DNA of 64,000 bases, taken from contig OX328123.1 in the NCBI GenBank assembly GCA_946811695.1, positions 29,800,322 to 29,864,321 of the forward strand. The letters are read 5' to 3'. Below are positions 44,953 to 56,087 of the stretch, piece by piece. The stretch comes from Gonocerus acuteangulatus. Its lineage: Eukaryota; Arthropoda; Insecta; Hemiptera; Coreidae. A model generated the notes under the pieces. That model saw nothing but the letters and a program-made list of their open reading frames with translations. It was not told where the DNA came from and did not search any database. How positions within the stretch are numbered: position 1 is the stretch's first letter; every line of letters starts with the position of its first letter. The translations under genes were made by a program, and so were the position numbers.

Positions 44953-46784
44953 GGTAAGATTTTTTCTCCCAACTGATTGCATCATTTCTAAAACTAGCTT
45001 AATTTTTGTGAATCAGCATTGCTTTGATGATGCACAACAAACCGTGGATTAGATCACTTGACTGTTTAATTAAATTTATACGTAGTGTTTACGGTTGAAA
45101 GTATATAGTCCCTTTCCATGGGATCTGGTACATCTTCCAGGTTGTAGCTCAGGGGTGTGTGAATGAGTGAGTGGACATGTGTGTGGAATGTGAGGGGTCA
45201 TAAAGGAAAGACTAGTAGATAATATAGCTACATATAATTAACAACAAAACCTTACTTTAATAATAATGTATGATGCTTCTGTGAATGGGTGATGATGATG
45301 ATGGGTTGCTTGATTGATTCTCAGTTGGCATGCTGGCTGGCTGCTCCAGGACTCCTTGCTTTGAGTTGCTTGGCGTTCTACTCCATATTACTGTAGTTAA
45401 CTTTCAGAGAGAAAAACTTGGAGCTGGTGTCCATTAAGCTTGAAACTATACGACGGCCATTTTTGACTTGAGCATGTCATATCTCCATGGCAAGGAGGTA
45501 GGACCGAGGTATGTGCGATGAAGACTGGGCGTACGTGTGATGATGATTGAACACGTAGAATTAAAATTCCTAGAATTGTATATATCGGCGCTACAAATGC
45601 AAAGGCATCGAATGTGAAAATCACCACTTTTCAGAGTTGAAAAGCATTTATTCATAACGTTTTTTGGACAGTCAAATATTCGGCAGATTTGACATTTTGA
45701 TAGTGGAATTCTTTCCCCTTAATAGAGTGAAGTAAGATTCAAGAATTTGCCGTACAAAAGTACAGCAAAATTTAGTAATGATTGACAATGAAAGATGCAT
45801 TTTTTTAAATTCGTTACTTTGCATTTGTATCGACGATATGTACTAATTAACATGTAATATGTAAGTATAGAATATTATGTAATTTAATGTAATGTAATAA
45901 TATATAAACGATATAAATATATAGACAATAACGTAATATAATATAATGTAATGATATATACACAATGTAAACATGTAGACAATAATGTAATATATATATA
46001 ACAAAAAAAATGTAAGGTGTACATCGCTATAAAGCGTTAACACAAAAATAAAATTAAAAAAAAATGATATTTTCTTAAGAATCTGGAAAATGCTTGGGAA
46101 ATCATAAGGTAGTATTAGTAGGGATGTAATAGAGTCATCCATTATCTTCCTTAGATGACTTTATTTCTATAGCCACCTCGCGTGCACCCTAAGGAGGAAA
46201 TAAAGAGGAAGTAAGGTATGGAAAGCTGTGATGAATCAATCCTTTATTGTTTCATGGGGTATAGCGTCCTGGACACGCGAGGAGTACACACGCTACGTCC
46301 ATTCATCTCTTTGCTTCCCGCGCTTTCTACCTCTCACGTCACTCCATTCATGCCTTCTTACACAGTTATAGCTATTGTTACGCCTCTCTGACATATCAAT
46401 CTTATCTAGAGATAACGTATCGCTTTATCAGACAAATCACAGTAATTTTTCACTCTAGGAGAATCATTTTTGTTACAGATAAAATCGCTTCATATCCACG
46501 AAATCTAATAGCCTTTGTTCATATTAATGTAATAGCCCGTCACGCAAGAGCTGTATACGCAGGTGCTAGTTGATGCCATATTACTTTGGAAAATTCTTAG
46601 GAGAGCACATTTAAATAAAAACAAAAAATTTTAAAAATATTTCCTACTGACTCAATTGTTATTTTGATATTATTTTATTTGGGGTATCCTTGGGTAAACC
46701 CCTACTTGTATTATTATTTATGGAGTTATCTTTCACATTACAACACAACGAGCATGCGTAAAACATTATCATCTATCATGGGCT
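44948..46784. other. Unassigned intergenic stretch
   Basis: A short (GAT)n near 45290; a patch around 45400-45640 with facing short frames and no recognised family; a very AT-rich section 45830-46010 with repeated AATGTAATATAAT words; and a more balanced patch 46140-46440. No gene or boundary supported. Confidence 0.4.
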
Positions 46785-47035
46785 ATATAGGCAATCATTT
46801 CGGGGTGGGGGCCGGGAGCATTTCGGGTGGGGGCATTTAGGGGATATGGAATACTATCATTCTAGAACTTGGAATAGTATATGTACAACTGAAACGCTAT
46901 TACACCCAAAAAAACATTATTCTTTCTGAACTGAACTGAATCTTATTTAATTTATTTTGACGGTTTTTATGACACATTTTTACCGATGAAACCAGAATTT
47001 CGGGGGGGGGGAGCCCCCTCCCTCATATACGCCCA
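46785..47035 (+). repeat. Dispersed repeat DR-3, copy 3
   Basis: GGGATATGGAATACTATCAT, TCTAGAACTTGGAATAGTA, CAACTGAAACGCTATTACAC and a terminal GGAGCCCCCTCCCTCATATA, ending CGCCCATGCCG. It has GGGGTGGGGGC-type runs at the left and a G run at about 47002. Confidence 0.75.
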
Positions 47036-47360
47036 TGCCGTCTATGTATGTTAAGTTCAATAATGTGTATCTTTGTAACATTATTTTCTTTGTAAAGCTC
47101 TATCTTTTAACTATGTACAATTCTAACTTGTATGAAACTTTAACATCTTTCTACGTAAAATGCTAGTTTATGTATAGCCAAAGCTGTGAAGAATTTCAAT
47201 AAAAAAAATTTAATGAAATATAATATTTTGATTCCAAACGAATCTCCATATCCCGTGATCCAGAAAGCATTTTCAGACCCATGTTGATAGCAACATTTTT
47301 GCAAAGATCGAATTTCCTATAAGTAGCTTGAAGCTTAACCCCTACTTTGGGGCCACCCTG
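47036..47360. other. Unassigned stretch ending in a solo transposon end
   Basis: The sequence AAGCTTAACCCCTACTTTGG then GGCCACCCTG with TA resembles the right end of a TA-target DNA element (reverse complement TACAGGGTGGCC), but no matching left end is seen. An AATAAAAAAAA word at about 47200 could be a polyadenylation-like sequence. Confidence 0.35.
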
Positions 47361-47388
47361 TATATAAATATATATATATATATATATA

Positions 47389-48118
47389 GGGGAAGGAGTT
47401 GTACCTCTGACCGTCTTGTACCTTTGACCACCGAGGCTGTGGCGGCACGAAGCAACAATTTATAAATTGTAATTAGTGGTGTAATTAGTGTTTAGGTCCT
47501 TCACTAGAAGGCTTGTGTAACCTACTTTGGATTATTCAAGTCAAAGAGGATTCTTACAAAAAATACTTATCCATTTCTATAATAAAAATGTACGTTATTT
47601 ATTGATGACGTTTTGCCTCATAATATTTTTTGTATTAAGTCTTTTTAGATGGAAATCATTTGACAAAGTAGCTATTACAATAAGAAACATGGTGTAGCTT
47701 CTGAAATTGATTTATCTTAACCCTAAATTTCAGATTTTAATTTACACTACCAGGGTGTTGTACCTCTGACCACGACTAGTTGTTGTACCTTTGACCAGGT
47801 CAAAGGTACAACACACCTGAGTAATTTTTACAGAATTCAACTTTTATGTTCTTCTGCTACAAGTTTTTTTTTAAAAAAATAATATTGGTTTCTTCAATTG
47901 TTCAAAGAATTTAAAAAATAATAAATTATATAAGTTCAAACCGACTTTATTAATTCTCATTGTAGAAGTTCGAACCTGTCGCCCCTTATCGTTCCACTCG
48001 AAGTTGTAAGACCTCATCGAAAAGCGCAGGCCAGGAAAATGTCAAATAGGGACCGGCCTAAAGGGAAACCTCGTATCCTGACAGATATTCCTGAAAAGCT
48101 AATTATTGAAGGTGAAAG

Positions 48119-48151
<33 letters not shown>

Positions 48152-49039
48152 ACGAAAGCACCCCCTAAACGTAAGACACCATATACAAATAAACCCCTTC
48201 CTAAAAAAGTGGTAAATAAAAAGAAAATTATTCTAATGACAGTTCAGATTCTGATACTGACACGGAAATTTCTTCAGGAGAAAGTGACGTTGATCTGTCT
48301 GATAAATGTGAGTTAAGTCGATAACCAGCAACAATTTGAAATATATTATTTGGAAAAAGGAAATTTTTACTTGTTAAAAATAAAATCAAAAAGACTATTA
48401 CATATTTAGTCGCAGAGATCTGTGATATTAAATGTCCAATATATGATCCAATATTTGAAAAAAAAAAAAACTTTAAGTGACAAGTTTACGAGAGAAGATG
48501 AAAATTTGTATGATATTGATGTTGAAGACATTGTGGCTAAACTTCCATACCCTACTATTGCTAGTGGATCTGCTTGACAGTTAAAACGTTTATCGATTGA
48601 CTGGATTTTTCAGCATATTAAACATAACATAATATCAATAATAGCTTTTTATTATGCTTACATCCTTGTCCTGTATTTATTAAACTCACAATTAATTATA
48701 ATATTACTCTCGCCACTGTTACGGAGCTCACATGGAATAAATTATAATAATATTACTCAATACGATTTTTTTTCTGCACTGCTGTGTTGTTTGTACCTGG
48801 TCAGAGGTACAACACCCCATGGTCAAAGGTACAACTACATGTTGTACCTTTGACTACTGTACAATTATTTTTTTTAAAATTAATAAAAAATATTAAATGT
48901 AAAGTTAGAACCTCGAAAAAATTAAATATGATAAACAATAGAATACTAATTACAATGAAATAAAAAAAATGAATTTAGCCTTAATATTCAAGCTAAAAAA
49001 AATTCAATTGTGCAAAGTGGTGAAAGGTACAATACCTTC

Positions 49040-49042
<3 letters not shown>
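47389..49042 (+). mobile_element. pogo/Tigger-like transposon relic, 1,654 bp, TA target
   Basis: The left end GGGGAAGGAGTTGTACCTCT and the right end, reverse-complemented, GGGGAAGGTATTGTACCTTT form TIRs of about 24 bp with few mismatches. TA flanks both sides, inside TA microsatellites. The interior encodes only a transposase tail relic. A 16-bp motif, GTTGTACCTYTGACCA, or its reverse complement recurs about nine times: near both ends, clustered at 47758-47816 and again at 48789-48857. The DDE core is deleted, so the element is nonautonomous. Confidence 0.85.
47982..48577 (+). pseudogene. pogo/Tigger-like transposase C-terminal tail relic
   Basis: The plus-strand frame reads PLIVPLEVVRPHRKAQARKM, then KGKPRILTDIPEKLIIEGER, interrupted by a 32-base A run at 48119-48150. 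The RILTDTPEK motif follows the DDE domain in pogo/Tigger/jerky-like transposases of insects. Downstream, an acidic Ser/Asp stretch (DSSDSDTDTEISSGESDVDL) and KFTREDENLYDIDVEDIVA with KLPYP before a TGA match the usual tail of these proteins. There are frameshifts and stops between the blocks. The helix-turn-helix and catalytic DDD regions are missing. It is inactive. Confidence 0.75.

Positions 49043-49096
<54 letters not shown>
49043..49096. repeat. (TA)n microsatellite
   Basis: About 27 TA units abutting the right end of the pogo-like element. A matching TA tract, 47362-47388, abuts its left end, which suggests insertion into a pre-existing TA tract. Confidence 0.95.
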
Positions 49097-49102
<6 letters not shown>

Positions 49103-49369
49103 GTGTGATGAGTTTATTTATGATCACACATAATGAAATTAAGAAATAAGGAATGATAATAATATATACATAAATTAATTTAAAATAAAATAAAAACTAT
49201 AGATGAAAAACAGAAAGAAATTTAAAAAATAATATAATTAAGAAAGAAAAAAAAACAAAGAAAAAAGTAGATTGCTAATGATAATAAAAAAAAATTAAGC
49301 AAGTACTTTGAAAGAAGCCATTCAATATTGATACTTCCTAGTTGAGAGCATTTATTTGTTCTTTAATTA

Positions 49370-49950
49370 CATAGTTAATCACGAGGCCAAGATCTCTTTA
49401 GCCTCCTAGGAGGGATTTTGGGGCGGGATTAGGAGAGGGATGGGGCTCTGGGATTGGGATGGGCAGATAGTTTGGAGTGAAAGGTTAGGAATCGGGATTT
49501 TGCCCGGATTTTATTGGAATCGTAGAAAGGGGCATTAAATATTTTTCATAAGACTTTGGATTGGAATACCCGTATTCTCTGTATATTTGTAGTTTTTGTT
49601 GTTCCCCACAGTTCAAGTCCGTACGTCCAAATAGGTCTGATGATGGTTTTGTATATAGTGAGTTTGTTCTGCGTTGTGAGTTTTGATGAAGGTCCCAATA
49701 GTCGTCGAATAAGTCCGTCTCTCCTGTTCAGTTCCTGTCTTTTCAGTCGGATGTGTAGGTTCCAAGTGAGTCTACTGTCTAGTATTATTCCCAGGTAGAG
49801 CACTTCGTTGGATATAGAAAGTTCTTGACTGGTTTTTCTAACAGGAGGCCAAGTTCTCTTATTGAGGGTGAATGTTATTTGGCTGCATTTGGATTCACCT
49901 TGATTTTCTACCTGTTACACCAATCCTCAACAGACTCTATGTATATGTAT
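49370..49950 (-). pseudogene. Jockey-like non-LTR retrotransposon, ORF2 reverse transcriptase C-terminal relic
   Basis: Minus strand: VEDWCNR, a TAG in place of an expected Trp, KIKVNPNAAK, a +1 frameshift, ITFTLNKRTWPPVRKTSQEL, VLYLGIILDSRLTWNLHIR, NKLTIYKTIIRPIWTYGLEL, IQRIRVFQSKVL, a TGA, KIFNAPFYDSN, then FHSKLSAHPNPRAPSLS and PPRRLKRSWPRD with TAA at the end. This is the thumb and C-terminal region of a Jockey-clade ORF2 (YLGI.LD.RLTW, IWTYG..LWG, NAP.Y, PRRLKR..P.DL). One frameshift and three in-frame stops show it is dead. The polymerase palm and the endonuclease lie outside or were never copied, as in 5'-truncated LINEs. Confidence 0.88.
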
Positions 49951-50643
49951 ACCTATAAATGTATATGTATGTAAGGTTTTGATATTGATAACATTATTTT
50001 TTAGGATACTTTTGAGTAAATAGAGAACATTTTAGGATTCCAAGGATGATTAAAATGCTTTTAGATCAGAACAGCATCAATATCCAGTGTAGTTTATGAA
50101 AAGGTGCATCTGTTATCTTGTAAAAGATGATCTGTCTTTACAGTCATTTGTATATGGTATCTTTATGGCTTGAATAGATGTCATAATGTTGTTACGTAAT
50201 CAGTGATTTTCCTGGAGGCTGAGTGTTATCTTCTTGATAAGAAGCAATATATCAACACCCACTGTCACCATGATAACACATTACATTTTACATGATGTGG
50301 GCGTTAGATAGTTCAACTGATAGGCCTGAGCTTGAATTGAACAAAATATAATCACCTGAGATATGCCAGTTGCCGATATTAAGGTATTAAATGACTGGTA
50401 GATAGAAAGGACTAACTTCGAGACGAAACTGTGCCAAATTAAAAATAAAACAACAAACAAGACACATACAGTTAAGCACATATTAGATACAGGTTAGGAG
50501 TTCCACGTGGCTTAAAGGACCTACTGAACGAAACTAACATAATATTAACTGTATAATTTCGAAAGCTTACAATGGTAACAGTTAAAAGTTTGACGAAATC
50601 TTTCGTGAATCATCTTCAATAAAATAAATAAATAAATCGTTCC
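49951..50643. other. Unassigned intergenic stretch
   Basis: No recognised feature. It ends in an AAATAAATAAAT stretch just before SINE-1. Confidence 0.4.
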
Positions 50644-50829
50644 GGAGGCTCGGTGGCCGAGAGTGTTAAGGCGTGTGCACTTAATACACCGTGCCAGGGG
50701 TCGTGGGTTCGATTCCCACTATGGGGCGGTGGCTTTTATTTGAAAAAAAAAAAGGCATCAGCCCTAGTCTGGCAAGAAAAGAGTGGTAGCCTATCGATAA
50801 ACTGTCCCAAAATTCTAAGTTAATAATAA
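50644..50829 (+). mobile_element. SINE-1 copy, full length (class II tRNA-like head)
   Basis: GGAGGCTCGGTGGCCGAGAG (A-box region), GTTAAGGCGTGTGCACTTAA, CACCGTGCCAGGGGTCGTGG, GGGTTCGATTCCC (B box), then GGCGGTGGCTTTTATTTG, an A run, AGGCATCAGCCCTAGTCTGG, CAAGAAAAGAGTGGTAGCCT, ACTGTCCCAAAATTCTAAG. It leads directly into a tandem array of its own tail. The head resembles tRNA-Leu or tRNA-Ser. Confidence 0.85.
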
Positions 50830-51160
50830 TGGACGTTAAAATATAAATAATAATAATAATGGACGTTAAAATATAAATAATAATAATAATGGACGTTAAA
50901 ATATAAATAATAATAATAATGGACGTTAAAATATAAATAATAATAATAATGGACGTTAAAATATAAATAATAATAATAATGGACGTTAAAATATAAATAA
51001 TAATAATAATGGACGTCAAAATATAAATAATAATAATAATGGACGTTAAAATATAAATAATAATAATAATGGACGTTAAAATATAAATAATAATAATAAT
51101 GGACGTTAAAATATAAATAATAATAATAATGGACGTTAAAATATAATTAATAATAATAAT
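50823..51160. repeat. 30-bp minisatellite derived from the SINE-1 tail, ~11 units
   Basis: The unit TAATAATAATGGACGTTAAA plus ATATAAATAA is repeated about 11 times, nearly without change (one GACGTT to GACGTC). A 238-codon minus-strand frame at 50681-51397 is just the translation of this array (repeated IIYILTSI) and the flanking SINE heads. The same tail occurs once, unamplified, in the neighbouring SINE-1 copy. Confidence 0.95.
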
Positions 51161-51327
51161 AAATCGTTCGAGAAACACGTGGACACTTGTAAACATGTTT
51201 TTAGGCGCCTCAACATCTGGACAGTATCCAAAGCAGAAATTATTCAATTTAAGCACCAACTTCTCTGAATGAGATCGCTCAAAAACATCGCATAAGAACC
51301 GTATTTGTAGGTGATGTAATAAGCTGA

Positions 51328-51550
51328 CTGAGGCCCAGAGGCCGTGAGTGTTAAGGCGTGAGCACCTAACCCTCCGTGCCAAAGGTCGTGGGTTCAATTC
51401 CCACTAGGGGTGGTGGCTTTTCTTTAGAAAAAGAAAAGGCATCTCGCATATCCTGGCGAGAAAAGGGTGGTTACCTAGAGATAACCCGCCCCAAAATTCT
51501 TAGCTAATAACATAATAATAATGGACGTTAAAATTTAAATGAATAAATAA
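51328..51550 (+). mobile_element. SINE-1 copy, full length
   Basis: GAGGCCCAGAGGCCGTGAGT, GTTAAGGCGTGAGCACCTAA, CCCTCCGTGCCAAAGGTCGT, GGGTTCAATTCCCACTAGGG (B box), GAAAAGGCATCTCGCATATC, GAGAAAAGGGTGGTTACCTA, GAGATAACCCGCCCCAAAAT and a single TAATAATAATGGACGTTAAA tail. The (TAA) count varies between copies. Confidence 0.85.
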
Positions 51551-51724
51551 TAAGCTGTCGAATAGATACTTTACATTTACTACGATTTTCCTACCATTTT
51601 TGAGATTAATAAGAATATATCCTGGAATCCAGTTATTTCCACGTTTCTCGGCAACCAACTTGAAAACAGTATCTTTGGATTCTCCACGTCCGATTACTTA
51701 TATATACTTTTTATTAAAAAAGAA

Positions 51725-51915
51725 AGCATAGCAACACAAAAAACCTAAGCGTTACGATTTTTTTCGCGCGTATTTTGCCCAAAACACCATGTTTCGGCGG
51801 ACTGAGTCAGCTGGTTAACAAATTTGAGCTTTCAAATTGCACAAAGTATATTTGTACTGCATTTTATAAAAATCTGTCCTTTTTGAGCCATCTATAAAGC
51901 GAACAGACACTTATG
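51725..51915 (+). repeat. DR-1 partial copy, plus strand
   Basis: CCTAAGCGTTACGATTTTTT, CGCGCGTATTTTGCCCAAA, GCTGGTTAACAAATTTGAGC, then AAAGCGAACAGACAC where a (TA)n tract would follow. It faces the minus-strand copy at 52170-52600. Confidence 0.6.
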
Positions 51916-52169
51916 ACGCAACACGGAGATGGCGCTGAGAAATGTCCAAATGTATACAGTGTGTGTCCCTGACTAGTCAAGAACTGAGGCTTTTACCAAC
52001 TGCGAAAAGAATCCAATTAGTGTGGAAAGCAACGATAAGAGCAGGTACGTTGATGAGTACAAATTTCCGGGCCAACTAGTCAATTTCTGAAATAATGTAA
52101 GGAAAGAAATGCGCCTGAGCGCTCCTAGTTGTAGAAGCAACAACCAACGCCCGAGCCGCTCAAGGTCGT

Positions 52170-52600
52170 TCACCATCAGAAGCATGGTTTTTGGAGCGAA
52201 ATTCGCGCGAAACGTTTTTGACTTCATATACTTGCAGGTACTTGTTTTATAAGTTTCTCAACGTAGGGAAACGAATGAAACCATTTATGAAACGATATCT
52301 GTAACAGTTTACGAGAATGATTTATACAACATTTCCAAGCTAATTTTCAGTTTGGGTATTTATTCATAACGATTGATTCTGTTAAAAGTTGTTCCAGATT
52401 TATGATATTAATCTAATCAAAGACATTACAATTTTGGTTGCCCTTGAAGCTAAGATAGTATTCGAAATACAAATTTCAAGACATGAAAAGTTTTGGAATC
52501 TTCGTATATTTTCGTAAATATCTCGAAAACTGTGGAGAAATCGTGGTAAGTGGAAAGTGACTATTCGAAAGCTTGCTAAATTCCCAACGAAAAGGTTCCT
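52170..52600 (-). repeat. DR-1 partial copy, minus strand
   Basis: TTTGGAGCGAAATTCGCGCG, AGGGAAACGAATGAAACCAT, GCTAATTTTCAGTTTGGGTA, GAAGCTAAGATAGTATTCGA and TATTCGAAAGCTTGCTAAAT follow the order of the 35-36 kb copy. With 51725-51915 it forms an imperfect inverted pair around about 250 bp that contains GATGGCGC. Confidence 0.6.
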
Positions 52601-52603
52601 ATA

Positions 52604-52715
52604 TGGGGTCTCCAGTGGTCTAGTGGGTAACGATCCCCACTGGCAGCAGGATTTTCTCATCCCACGGCTCGGGAAAATTCCTCGCTGCACCCTGGATGTC
52701 GGGGTCTGGAAGTGC
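52604..52715 (+). mobile_element. SINE-3 copy with rearranged head
   Basis: GGGGTCTCCAGTGGTCTAGTG (A box), GATCCCCACTGGCAGCAGGA (B-box remainder), GGCTCGGGAAAATTCCTCGC, TGCACCCTGGATGTCGGGGT. It lies where the DR-1 copy is interrupted. The 3' GCTAATGGCC module is missing. Confidence 0.65.
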
Positions 52716-53414
52716 TCATCACATGGAAAATGCTAGTTTTTTCTTGTGAACGGGTTATTGACTTTGTTTATCTAAGTTTTTAATTAAATGAGGTGTTTTT
52801 TTTTTAAATTTCATTTAACAGTTAAATAAGTATTTAAAACATTGAATGTTGAAACTGGCGATGGAGGAATTTCGCTTAGGATATAGTCAGTTTCCTGTTG
52901 TGGCACCTCCTCAAGGCAAGTTCATTCTCTTTTATTTTATATTTTATGCGAAACATCCAACCCTAGTAAAGGCATTAAGGTGATGAAGTTCCTGCGTGTC
53001 GGACGTTTTCTTACAAGGTGGATAATGTCTCATCAATATTCTTAAGCATCCATAGAAGCTCTTTTCAATTTCTTCTTAATAAAAGATACTTTTAATTACT
53101 GCTCAAGAATGAATTCTGTCGAGTTGATTAATAAAACTCCTTCGTAGACTGAATAAGATCCGACTTTCATTATTGAAATTGTCTTCTGTATTCCTTCTCC
53201 CTTCTTCAGTTTTTTTTTTTCAATGTTCAATAAATCTTCCATCAAATTTATTCAGTGGAGAGAGATTGAACCTTTTGAAATATTGAATTAATCGAAGGAA
53301 TTTATAAAAATTCTACAAGCCAGACATGAATAACTTTTGTTACTTTTAATATATTCAAGTAATTTATAAGGTTGCATTCATGAAAAAATATTTCAAAGCA
53401 ATCTTTAATCTTCA

Positions 53415-53416
<2 letters not shown>
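52716..53416. other. Mostly unassigned; one DR-4 motif
   Basis: A DR-4 end motif, GATGAAGTTCCTGCGTGTCG, lies at 52981-53012 on the plus strand. The rest is AT-rich and unassigned. Confidence 0.45.

Positions 53417-53465
<49 letters not shown>
53417..53465. repeat. (TA)n microsatellite
   Basis: About 24 TA units. It causes the Ile/Tyr repeats in the overlapping frame. Confidence 0.95.
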
Positions 53466-53495
53466 TATTCTATATTGTTGTTATTATATTTTTTT

Positions 53496-53560
53496 TTATC
53501 TCCCGTGGTAGTGGGTTTGAATCCCGCCTGATGATAGGTAACTTTTATAGCATATATAAA
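53496..53560 (+). mobile_element. tRNA-like SINE fragment around a B box
   Basis: CCCGTGGTAGTGGGTTTGAA then TCCCGCC gives a B-box-like GGTTTGAATCC. The A box is not recognisable. It could be from SINE-3 or another tRNA-derived family. Confidence 0.35.
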
Positions 53561-54491
53561 GTGTGGCAACTTGGAGATAGATTCTATTCATTTCACTATA
53601 AATTTCTTTATGTAGTTGTTGATTATACAAATACAGGGTGTCCCACATTGAGATGTCATAATTTAAAGGGATTATTCTGCACTTCATTTGTAGTTCAGGG
53701 ACGCAGAAATGAGCGTTCTATCTCAACATGTAGCAGAGCTATTCAAACTTTTGTCTCTTTTAAAAACTATTGGGTTTTCTTATGAAAAACAGTGTTTTCC
53801 GGATTTCTGGTCTATGTACTATTGTTATTAGGGTTTTCTTAAGTCCTTTAATATTTTCTTAATCAGCTATTTGTAGACGTAGTGGTTTGCCTCCACCTCA
53901 AAAGTTGCCTTATTTAATAAGCTTTAAAATGGTACCCTGTTGTTTAAAAAAAAAATTATTTAAGTCTATTTTTTTCTGATTTCTAAGTCAAAACCAATAC
54001 ATTTGCTTTAGCGCGAAGAAGCCATTGCGAACACATTATTTAATTTCACGCGAATATGGTGATGTCCCATCCTTCCAAAATTAGGTACACACACTTTTTG
54101 CTCTGATTAAGGATTAGGGGACACTTTGGAAAGAGTGAAAGATGGCAGAAGAACATATTTGAAATAATCACAATTATTGTTAACATATATGTACCAGAAT
54201 AATCCAACTGTCGATATAGGACTTCTCAAGTATAAAAAACATCTTCAGAAGAAAAAAAAATTATAATGCATGAGAGCTCGTAAGATAACGTAAGGGCATT
54301 ATGTGTGCTGATTAGTACTTCTTGTCATGTAAATGTGTATTGCTTTACAAAATAGGGTTTAGTGGAAGAAATGGTTGGAATGAAAAGGAATTCTCGTAGC
54401 CCTCCGACCCGCTGATACTGAAAGCAGTGCGGGTTTAGTAAACATTCGCGCCGCTTTACTGCTACGAATCTGAAGTAGCCAGCATATCCGC
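53561..54491. other. Unassigned stretch with a solo Tc1/mariner-type end
   Basis: At 53634-53657 the sequence TACAGGGTGTCCCACATTG matches the end of the foldback MITE at 12.5 kb over its first 13 bases. No partner end was found downstream. The rest is unassigned. Confidence 0.4.
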
Positions 54492-54720
54492 ACTAGTATT
54501 TCTAAAGTGATACAACTCAAAAATACGTGTTTATCAGTTATGACTATGGTAAATATCTCTTTATCAACCATCAACACTGTATGTACCTAGCTACAGAGCT
54601 TGTACTCCAGAGGGCACTTGTGTCTCTCTTCCTGTCTTAATGCTATTCCACTACATAGACTTGAGTGACACATTTTTAGTTGAGTTTTATTTTGAGTTAT
54701 GGCACTTTAGAAATGCTAAT
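54492..54720. mobile_element. MITE-F copy 2
   Basis: The left end ACTAGTATTTCTAAAGTGAT with ACAACTCAAAA and the right end, reverse-complemented, ATTAGCATTTCTAAAGTGCC with ATAACTCAAAA form ~31-bp TIRs. The interior has CTCCAGAGGGCACTTGTGTC and CTTAATGCTATTCC as in copy 1. The T tract of copy 1 is here TTTTATTTTG. No clear target duplication. Confidence 0.75.
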
Positions 54721-55986
54721 GTGATAAATAGTTATATATATTATTTATTTTTGAAAACGAACCAATATATTTATACTTTTTTTTGGAGGCTTGAGGCGTG
54801 TAAACCTGTAAAGGAACTACAGAAGTTGAATGAAAAATATTACTGTTTCTTAGAAGGATTAAAACAATTTATCCGTTTAGGCTAGTCCTCTGTTACTGCT
54901 AAGAAACTTGAAATATGTATATCATAGCGAGATGAATTACATTCCTGGTGTCCTTAACACATTTTATTTTATTAATAACCTATTTATTTTCATGGCGACA
55001 TTTCATTTACTAATTTCTAATATTATAATTTTAGTAATAGCTTAAATATCCATTGACTTTTTTTGTTATTTTCACGAATGGTCTCTATTATTATTCTACC
55101 TTATCAAATGGCAAATAACCCTTGTAGCGTTGTGCAAAATAAGTGTGGTTTTTGTTGCCCGATGGGCGTGAGTGTACAAGGTGTGGCCACTCTGTGCACT
55201 TGTTGATTCATGAGACAACTGTAGTGTTTAATGAGACCTACTTTTAAATATCAAGTAGAGTTACAGTGACCTGGATATGAAAATCTCATAGTTTAATAGG
55301 TAAAATAATTTAGTTGTATGTAGATGTTATAAAGAGCTTCAAATTTTCTCTAAAAGTCTAAAAGGCACTCGAAATTGCCTAAAAAAAGATTTAAAGTCTA
55401 GCCTAATATTACAGAAAAGCCTGTTTGATTGAGTTTTCCCAGGAAAGATGACTGCCCTTAAATTTTGATCAAAGGAACGCCATCACCATTCTACCTTTTG
55501 TTCATATTGGCCCATTCAATAGAGATGTGTTGCTATGAGAGAGGAACCAGTGTATATTTTGCCTGCCATATAGTGTTTGCCTTTGATGTTGTTGGCCAAT
55601 GGGACACCTTTCCCATCCTCTGCCTTCTTTATATAGACTCGTTCACGGAGGATTTCACGTGAAAGACGAGGAATGGGTAAGCATTCCGCATCCCTGCCTT
55701 CCTTCACCGATCGCCTACTCTCTGTCGTGTCTTATATATACATTCACAATGTCCTTTCAGGGACAATAAAACGCTCCTAGTAAAATGATAATCAATATTG
55801 TGGGAATCGGGCTTTTACATTTTTTTTTTTTTTTCTAATCGTTTAGAAATAGTTCTCTCCAACTGGGATATGAGATCTCGAGTCTCTTTGCTCAAAATAC
55901 TTGACCATTTTTGGAAAGGCTCTCGGTGTATAGAGGGGAGACCAAAGGGAAAAGAAGTGTGTATAGAGAGGAAAAACAGCAATGTC
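54721..55986. other. Unassigned stretch with possible promoter and polyadenylation-like signals
   Basis: A TTTATATAGACTCGTTCACGG block at about 55628 is followed about 135 bp later by GGACAATAAAACGC. This spacing is seen in LTRs, but no TG...CA ends or direct partner were found. Facing frames at 55465-55707 have no recognised family. Confidence 0.3.
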
Positions 55987-56087
55987 TTAGGGTGCGTTTA
56001 CATCTGACACTTCTCGCAGGATATATATGTGTCTTTTTAGTCTCTTGCAAGTTTACATACTAAGAGAAATAGCTAGACATTTATATC

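Noticed and set aside
50644..50730. Possible tRNA-Leu/Ser gene
   Set aside because: A and B boxes are present, but the sequence continues into a SINE body shared by several other copies and the cloverleaf ends do not pair as in a functional tRNA.
50681..51397. 238-codon minus-strand open frame, the longest in the window
   Set aside because: It is the translation of the 30-bp SINE-tail minisatellite (IIYILTSI repeats) and two SINE-1 heads.
55465..55780. Solo LTR with TATA box and AATAAA
   Set aside because: Spacing is suggestive, but no TG...CA ends, target duplication, primer binding site or second copy was found.
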